A stretch of 10,286 nucleotides of DNA from an uncultured Collinsella sp. (lineage in GTDB: Bacteria > Actinomycetota > Coriobacteriia > Coriobacteriales > Coriobacteriaceae). This document shows, piece after piece, positions 6,626 to 10,286 of this stretch. The stretch is taken from assembly GCA_937926755.1 (NCBI GenBank), contig CALBBA010000018.1, positions 1 to 10,286 of the forward strand, written 5' to 3'. Positions within the stretch are counted from its first letter, which is position 1. Each line of letters opens with the position of its first letter. The notes beneath the pieces were generated by a model. It did not search any database and was not told where the DNA came from. It saw nothing but the letters and a program-made list of their open reading frames with translations. Position numbers and translations under genes: made by a program.

Positions 6626-6723
6626 AAACGCCCCTAAGCGAGCAAGGTGACGTGAAAGAGGAGGGCATTGACCTTTTGGTCATGCCCGACGATTGAACGT
6701 CAGATTGCCGCTTAGGGGCGTTT
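6626..6723 (+). ncRNA. Candidate structured RNA: 98-nt hairpin with tandem G·A modules
   Basis: The 15-base arms 6626-6640 and 6709-6723 are perfectly complementary. Inside them, after one bulged A, 6642-6645 pairs with 6705-6708. A 2x2 purine mismatch follows, then TGACGT (6648-6653) with ACGTCA (6697-6702). Next comes a symmetric 9x9 internal segment, then GGGCA (6663-6667) with TGCCC (6683-6687), a bulged T, TGACC/GGTCA and a TTTT loop (6674-6677). In plus-strand RNA the 9x9 segment aligns as G·A A·G, two A-U, G·A A·G, G-C, G·A A·G. These are three tandem G·A motifs that would form a nearly continuous helix. The minus-strand RNA would instead have C·U mismatches, so the plus strand is favoured. 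It lies between the convergent ends of the hydrolase gene and proB, 15 bases from the proB stop. It may be a 3' UTR element, an independent RNA, an unusual terminator (only three T follow) or a dispersed palindromic repeat. Confidence 0.45.
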
Positions 6724-6737
6724 GCAGCGTCGACCCG

Positions 6738-7865
6738 TTAGGCGAAGACGATCAGATTATCCCTGTGTATCGCCGGCTTCTCGGCCAGATCTGCGAGCAG
6801 GCGGTTGCTGGCAATCTGGTCCTGGCGGCGTCCTGCCGCAAGCTCCAGCACGTCCGAATCAGCCTCGGCGATACCGCGAGCAACGACCATGCCGCTCGGG
6901 TCGCACACGTCGAGCACATCGCCCTCGGCAAAATCTCCATCGACCTGGCGAATGCCCACCGCGAGCAGCGATGAGCCACGGCTGACCAGCGCCTTCGCAG
7001 CGCCGTCGTCAACCGTTACCGAGCCATGTGCCTTGTCACCCAGCGCGATCCACAGCTTGCGCGGCGCAATGTCCAGGCGCTCCGCCGGCGGATCGAACAG
7101 CGTACCCACGCTCTCGCCGCGGGCCAGACGCACGAGCGCATCGGGCTCCTCGCCCGAGCAAATCACGCTCTGAATGCCCGCCGTCATGAGAATGCGGCTC
7201 GCGCGGATCTTGGTGATCATGCCGCCCGTGCCCACCGATGTGGAAGAATCGCCCGCCGAGGCGATGATCTTGGCGTCGATCTTATGCACGACCGGGACGA
7301 ACTCGGCCGTGGGATCCTCGTGCGGATTGGCGGTGTAGAGGCCATCGATGTCCGAGAGCGTCACGCACAGATCGGCAGAAACCAGGCAGCTCACAAGCGC
7401 CGCCAGCGTGTCGTTGTCGCCAAACTTGATCTCATCGACGGTGACGGTATCGTTCTCGTTGACGACCGGCACCACGCCGAGCTCCACCAGGCGAAGCAGG
7501 GCGTCGCGCGCGTGCAGGTAGGACGTGCGGCGCGCCGTGTCGTGACGCGTGAGCAGCACGAGCGAGGTGAGCAGGTCGCGCGCATGGAACTCCTCGTCGT
7601 AGGCCGACGAGATGATGCACTGACCGGCCGAGGCGCAGGCCTGCAGGCTCGGCAGGTCGCCGACCGGCTTACGGTCGAAGCCCAGCACGGGATAGCCGCA
7701 GGCAATGGCGCCCGAGCTCACCACGATCAGGCGCCAGCCAAGCTCGCGCAGCGCTGCGGCCTGGTCGGCAAGCCCGCCGATAAAGGCGCGGTTGACCTTG
7801 CCGTCGGCGCCCACCACCGTGGACGAACCGATCTTTACCACCATCGTTTTATAAGAAGTCGTCAT
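6738..7865 (-). CDS. proB: Glutamate 5-kinase
   Basis: First and normally feedback-controlled step of proline synthesis: phosphorylates glutamate with ATP to gamma-glutamyl phosphate, which ProA then reduces. It is 375 residues, the typical length of the two-domain form. The amino acid kinase domain occupies residues ~7-260, with VVKIGSS at 9-15, VVSSGAIACG at 48-57, VPVVNENDTV at 132-141, FGDNDTLAALVS at 148-159, LSDIDGLYTANP at 170-181 and GTGGMITKI at 212-220. Residues ~275-365 form the C-terminal PUA domain (ALVSRGSSLLAVGI, FAEGDVLDV). An in-frame TGA two codons upstream fixes the start at or after 7865. No Shine-Dalgarno sequence is evident before Met1 or before Met8, which is unusual next to its neighbours. 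It lies 80 bases behind pncB on the same strand and is separated from proA by the hydrolase gene. Confidence 0.96.
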   Translation of the reverse strand: MTTSYKTMVVKIGSSTVVGADGKVNRAFIGGLADQAAALRELGWRLIVVSSGAIACGYPVLGFDRKPVGDLPSLQACASAGQCIISSAYDEEFHARDLLTSLVLLTRHDTARRTSYLHARDALLRLVELGVVPVVNENDTVTVDEIKFGDNDTLAALVSCLVSADLCVTLSDIDGLYTANPHEDPTAEFVPVVHKIDAKIIASAGDSSTSVGTGGMITKIRASRILMTAGIQSVICSGEEPDALVRLARGESVGTLFDPPAERLDIAPRKLWIALGDKAHGSVTVDDGAAKALVSRGSSLLAVGIRQVDGDFAEGDVLDVCDPSGMVVARGIAEADSDVLELAAGRRQDQIASNRLLADLAEKPAIHRDNLIVFA

Positions 7866-7913
7866 ACGTCAAACCAATCGAATGTTCAGCTAACGGGCGA
7901 ACGGGCGAGCGAG

Positions 7914-7952
7914 AAAATAATCCGTGTTCCTCCGTCCCCTTCGGATTATTTT
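7914..7952 (-). terminator. Hairpin overlapping the pncB stop codon, possible terminator or attenuator before proB
   Basis: AAAATAATCCG (minus strand, 7942-7952) pairs perfectly over 11 bp with CGGATTATTTT (7914-7924), leaving a 17-base loop. The pncB stop codon TAA (7946-7948) is inside the first arm, so translating ribosomes would disrupt the stem. The minus-strand product ends in TTATTTTC, a short T tract. The loop carries GGGGACGG, again the GGGGAC word. No other promoter was seen between this hairpin and proB, so proB may rely on read-through. Confidence 0.5.
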
Positions 7953-9451
7953 GCCCAGGGGAAGGCAGAAGCCGCGGCCATGTTCTTGCGCACGAGCTCG
8001 TCGCGCACCTGAGCCAGGCCCTGCTCCATGCCCACCACATAGGTCTGCGGGTACAGGAAGCGCTTGAAAGCTGCGTCCAGATGGTCGAGCGCCCAAGCAC
8101 AGCGCTCGCGCGCATCCTGGATGCTCTCACGCGGAGCCACCGCACCGCCATCGCGCACGATCGGCACCAGCAGCTCGCGATACTCAAGTTCGGACACGTC
8201 GGTCACCAGGGCGGCATCGTTTACGGCCACGAGGGTATTGCCGCGCGCGGCGCCCTCCCCCGCCAGATGGTCCTCGTCATAAATCATGTCGCAAACCGGG
8301 CCGCCAAAACCGTCGTAATAGCGTCGTACGCGCTGAACACCGGGAATTGTGCGCTTGTAGGGCTGCTCGGAAAGCTTCACCACCGGCGTCCACGGCTCCG
8401 CGTCGCTCGCACGACGGGCCGAAAGCTTGTACACGCCGCCCAGCGCAGGCTGATCGTAGCAGGTCGCGAGTTTGGTGCCCACGCCAAAGCTGTCGATGGG
8501 CGCGCCCTGGTCGAGCAGCGACTGAATCGTGTACTCATCCAAATCGTTAGAAACCGAGATCCCCACATAGGGCAGGCCCTCGGCATCAAAACGGCCGCGC
8601 ACATACTTGGAGAGCTTGGCGAGGTCGCCGGAGTCGATGCGAATGGCCGACAGGCGCTCGCCCACCGCTTCCATCTCCTTGGCAACCGTAATGGCATGTT
8701 CACAGCCCTCGCGCACGTCATAGGTGTCGATGAGCAGCGTACAGTTCTTGGGGCTCGACTTGGCAAAGGCGCGGAAGGCCTCGAGCTCGGAATCGAAGCT
8801 CATCACCCAGCTGTGCGCATGCGTGCCAAAGACGGGAATACCGTAGCGGCGGCCGGCGAGCACATTGGACGTAGAGGAGCAGCCGGCAACGTAGCTCGCG
8901 CGCGCGACGGCCAAGCCGCCATCGGGACCCTGAGCGCGGCGCAGGCCAAACTCGGCAACGGGACGGCCGTCCGCCGCCAGCACCACGCGCGCCGTCTTGG
9001 TGGCGACAAGTGTCTGGAAGCCGACGATGTTGAGCAGCGCCGTCTCGAGCAGCTGACACTCCAGCGCGGGGCCGGTGACGCGCACCATGGGCTCGCGCGG
9101 AAAGACGAGCTCGCCCTCGGGCACGGCGTCGATGTTTACATGCGCACGAAAATCGCGCAGGTAGTCGAGGAATCCAGGCTTGAACATCGCGCCGCCGGCC
9201 GGGGCCTGGAGCGAGGCGAGGTAGTCGATGTCCTCGGGCGTAAAGCGCAGATTCTCGACCAGCTCGGGCAGTTCGGCGGTGCCGCACATGACGGCATAGG
9301 CGCTGCCAAAAGGATGGTCACGGTAAAACGCGGTAAAACAACCCTGCTCATTGGCCTTGCCGCTCTCCCACAGGCCCTGGGCCATAGTGAGCTCGTACAG
9401 ATCGGTGAGCATTGCAATGTCGGTGGGATGCGAGATGTCGGTCAAAGCCAT
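7946..9451 (-). CDS. pncB: Nicotinate phosphoribosyltransferase
   Basis: Cytoplasmic NAD-salvage enzyme that joins nicotinate to phosphoribosyl pyrophosphate to give nicotinate mononucleotide, with coupled ATP hydrolysis in the family. It has 501 residues, like the longer actinobacterial and firmicute form. Visible marks are MLTDLYELTMAQG at 14-26 near the N-terminus, EFGLRRAQGPDG at 167-178, GTHAHSWVMSF at 209-219 with the active-site histidine region, AIRIDSGDLAKLSKYV at 269-284, and FGVGTKLATC at 322-331. The C-terminal ~120 residues form the accessory domain. GAAAGG at 9459-9464, seven bases before the ATG, supports the start at 9451. The stop codon lies within a hairpin. An unrecognised membrane-protein gene precedes it by 84 bases on the same strand and proB follows by 80, so a leftward operon is possible. 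Confidence 0.95.
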   Translation of the reverse strand: MALTDISHPTDIAMLTDLYELTMAQGLWESGKANEQGCFTAFYRDHPFGSAYAVMCGTAELPELVENLRFTPEDIDYLASLQAPAGGAMFKPGFLDYLRDFRAHVNIDAVPEGELVFPREPMVRVTGPALECQLLETALLNIVGFQTLVATKTARVVLAADGRPVAEFGLRRAQGPDGGLAVARASYVAGCSSTSNVLAGRRYGIPVFGTHAHSWVMSFDSELEAFRAFAKSSPKNCTLLIDTYDVREGCEHAITVAKEMEAVGERLSAIRIDSGDLAKLSKYVRGRFDAEGLPYVGISVSNDLDEYTIQSLLDQGAPIDSFGVGTKLATCYDQPALGGVYKLSARRASDAEPWTPVVKLSEQPYKRTIPGVQRVRRYYDGFGGPVCDMIYDEDHLAGEGAARGNTLVAVNDAALVTDVSELEYRELLVPIVRDGGAVAPRESIQDARERCAWALDHLDAAFKRFLYPQTYVVGMEQGLAQVRDELVRKNMAAASAFPWAK

Positions 9452-9535
9452 GGGGCGACCTTTCGGATGCGTTGTGCAGAGGTTGAGGGTTGGAAAAGGG
9501 CAGAGTGTTCTGGCATGGCACCCAGCGCGAATGGG

Positions 9536-9976
9536 CTAGAGCAGGCCCATGCTGGTCAGGATCGTGTAGCCCATAAAGATGACAAACGCGATGAGGGCAA
9601 GGACAATGATGATTTTTTGAGCCGGCGCCATGCCAGGGATCTCGTTCTCGCCCGTAGGCTCCTTGGAGGTAACCATGCGCTGGGCAAAGGTCATCTCGTC
9701 ACGGCTCGGCTTGGGCTCGACGGACTTGGAACGAGCGACCTTTTTAGGCTGAGGTTTAGGTGCGGTGGGCGCGGGCTTCGCGGCGGCGGGCTTGGGCGCG
9801 GGGGCAACGTTCGCGGCGGCCTCCTCGGCCTTCGCACGCTCGGCACGCAGGGCGGCCAGCTCCTCACGCTCGCGGCGTGCCTCTTCCTGGGCCTCGCGAC
9901 GAGCTTTCTCGGCGCGGAGCTCTTCCAACTCGGCGCGTTCCTCGGCAGACAGTGGTTGGGACTCAAGCTTGGCCAT
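9536..9976 (-). CDS. Unrecognised tail-anchored membrane protein with coiled coil
   Basis: 146 residues with no family I recognise. Residues ~10-57 are almost entirely Glu, Arg, Ala, Lys and Leu, a typical charged coiled coil. Residues 58-92 form an Ala/Pro/Lys linker. Residues 93-118 include MTFAQRMVTSK and GENEIPGM. Residues 120-142 form one strong hydrophobic segment (KIIIVLALIAFVIFMGYTIL) followed by only four residues, so the protein is probably C-terminally anchored with its bulk in the cytoplasm. A reading frame 12 codons longer exists, but GAAAGGG seven bases before the ATG at 9976 and the tRNA terminator just upstream favour this start. It sits directly behind tRNA-Ala and ahead of pncB. 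The function cannot be inferred. The low-complexity N-terminal half will give spurious matches to other coiled coils. Confidence 0.75.
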   Translation of the reverse strand: MAKLESQPLSAEERAELEELRAEKARREAQEEARREREELAALRAERAKAEEAAANVAPAPKPAAAKPAPTAPKPQPKKVARSKSVEPKPSRDEMTFAQRMVTSKEPTGENEIPGMAPAQKIIIVLALIAFVIFMGYTILTSMGLL

Positions 9977-9983
9977 GGTACAG

Positions 9984-9990
9984 CCCTTTC
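9984..9990 (-). promoter_or_regulatory. Ribosome binding site that decides the start of the membrane-protein gene
   Basis: GAAAGGG on the minus strand lies seven bases before the ATG at 9976. The alternative in-frame ATG at 10012 lies inside the tRNA terminator stem and has no such site. The same heptamer serves proA, and GAAAGG serves pncB. Confidence 0.7.
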
Positions 9991-9994
9991 TTTT

Positions 9995-10026
9995 AAAAAA
10001 AGCCGCCGACACAATGTCAGCGGCTT
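9995..10026 (-). terminator. Intrinsic terminator behind tRNA-Ala
   Basis: On the minus strand AAGCCGCTGAC (10016-10026) pairs with GTCGGCGGCTT (10000-10010) over 11 bp, including one T·G. The loop is ATTGT and the run of T reaches seven (9995-10001). It lies 14 bases past the mature tRNA 3' end. Its T run ends only 18 bases before the start codon of the next gene. Confidence 0.9.
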
Positions 10027-10040
10027 ATCAAATCCAAGGG

Positions 10041-10113
10041 TGGAGACGAAGGGAGTCGAACCCTCGGCCTCTGCCATGCGACGGCAGCGCTCTCCCAACT
10101 GAGCTACGTCCCC
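10041..10113 (-). tRNA. tRNA-Ala, anticodon CGC
   Basis: A 73-base cloverleaf on the minus strand. The acceptor GGGGACG pairs with CGTCTCC and includes the G3·U70 wobble that marks alanine tRNAs, with discriminator A. The D stem is GCTC/GAGC. The anticodon stem CTGCC/GGCAG encloses loop GTCGCAT, so the anticodon is CGC, reading GCG codons. The T arm has TTCGACT. The 3' CCA is not encoded (ACCC follows the acceptor), so it must be added after transcription. Confidence 0.96.
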
Positions 10114-10126
10114 AAGACAAGTTGAT

Positions 10127-10154
10127 ATTTTACCTACGGCTCGCCAACTGTCAA
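10127..10154 (-). promoter_or_regulatory. Promoter of tRNA-Ala
   Basis: Minus strand: perfect TTGACA (10149-10154) as -35, a 16-base spacer, then TAAAAT (10127-10132) as -10, matching five of six. A start near 10120 leaves a leader of only a few bases before the mature tRNA. This is the strongest promoter in the window. Confidence 0.85.
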
Positions 10155-10170
10155 CGCCCAATACCCAGTC

Positions 10171-10258
10171 TTTTTGGGACGCGGCTATTTTGACAACTTT
10201 TCGAGCAGGCGATCCTCTCGATGATTTTTCTGGGACGTGTCTCTATAGTTTTGTCAAC
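10171..10258. repeat. Two diverged copies of a GGGACG / TTTTGWCAAC motif
   Basis: TTTTTGGGACG (10171-10181) followed by TTTTGACAAC (10188-10197) recurs as TTTTTCTGGGACG (10225-10237) followed by TTTTGTCAAC (10249-10258). The gaps inside each copy differ (6 and 11 bases). The region lies upstream of the tRNA promoter and runs to the window edge without a supported gene. It may belong to the control region or end of a gene outside the window, or be a short dispersed repeat. Confidence 0.3.
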
Positions 10259-10286
10259 CGCGTGCTTCGCGCCATTTCGGCATGAC

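Noticed and set aside
8081..10102. A 673-codon plus-strand frame opposite pncB, the membrane-protein gene and the tRNA
   Set aside because: It spans two genes, a terminator and a tRNA on the other strand, and its composition is a shadow of their codon bias.

Overview
The window is a compact, G+C-rich bacterial chromosomal segment of housekeeping and biosynthetic genes, with no sign of a prophage, insertion sequence or CRISPR array. Gene content, the CarD-type regulator, the Shine-Dalgarno sequences (AAGGAGG and a recurring GAAAGGG) and the terminators with GGGGAC in the loop suggest a gut Actinomycetota of the class Coriobacteriia, most likely Collinsella or a close relative. That assignment comes from pattern recognition and was not checked by a search.

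Layout, left to right. Positions 1-252 hold no convincing gene. They contain an imperfect inverted repeat and the intrinsic terminator of argS. argS (arginyl-tRNA synthetase) runs leftward from 2106. A 342-base divergent region (2107-2448) holds the argS promoter, a cluster of TGCATA words and a weak candidate promoter for a rightward gene encoding a CarD-like RNA polymerase-binding protein. That gene ends in a near-perfect hairpin terminator. A small HD-domain phosphohydrolase gene follows and ends in an almost identical hairpin. proA (glutamate-5-semialdehyde dehydrogenase) runs leftward and is divergent from a rightward gene for an S33-type alpha/beta hydrolase, probably a prolyl aminopeptidase. 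Between this hydrolase and the convergent proB (glutamate 5-kinase) is a 209-base gap. It carries short GGGGAC-type repeats and a striking 98-nt long hairpin with three tandem G·A modules, which is the best candidate here for an undescribed RNA element. Upstream of proB on the same strand are pncB (nicotinate phosphoribosyltransferase), an unrecognised gene for a coiled-coil, tail-anchored membrane protein, and a tRNA-Ala(CGC) gene with a strong promoter and its own terminator.

How the genes relate. proB and proA encode the first two steps of proline synthesis from glutamate. They lie on the same strand but are separated by the oppositely oriented aminopeptidase gene, which would release proline from peptides, so the block gathers proline supply by synthesis and by salvage. 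argS and tRNA-Ala serve translation, pncB serves NAD salvage, and CarD modulates transcription initiation. tRNA-Ala, the membrane protein, pncB and proB all point leftward and could be partly co-transcribed through internal hairpins.
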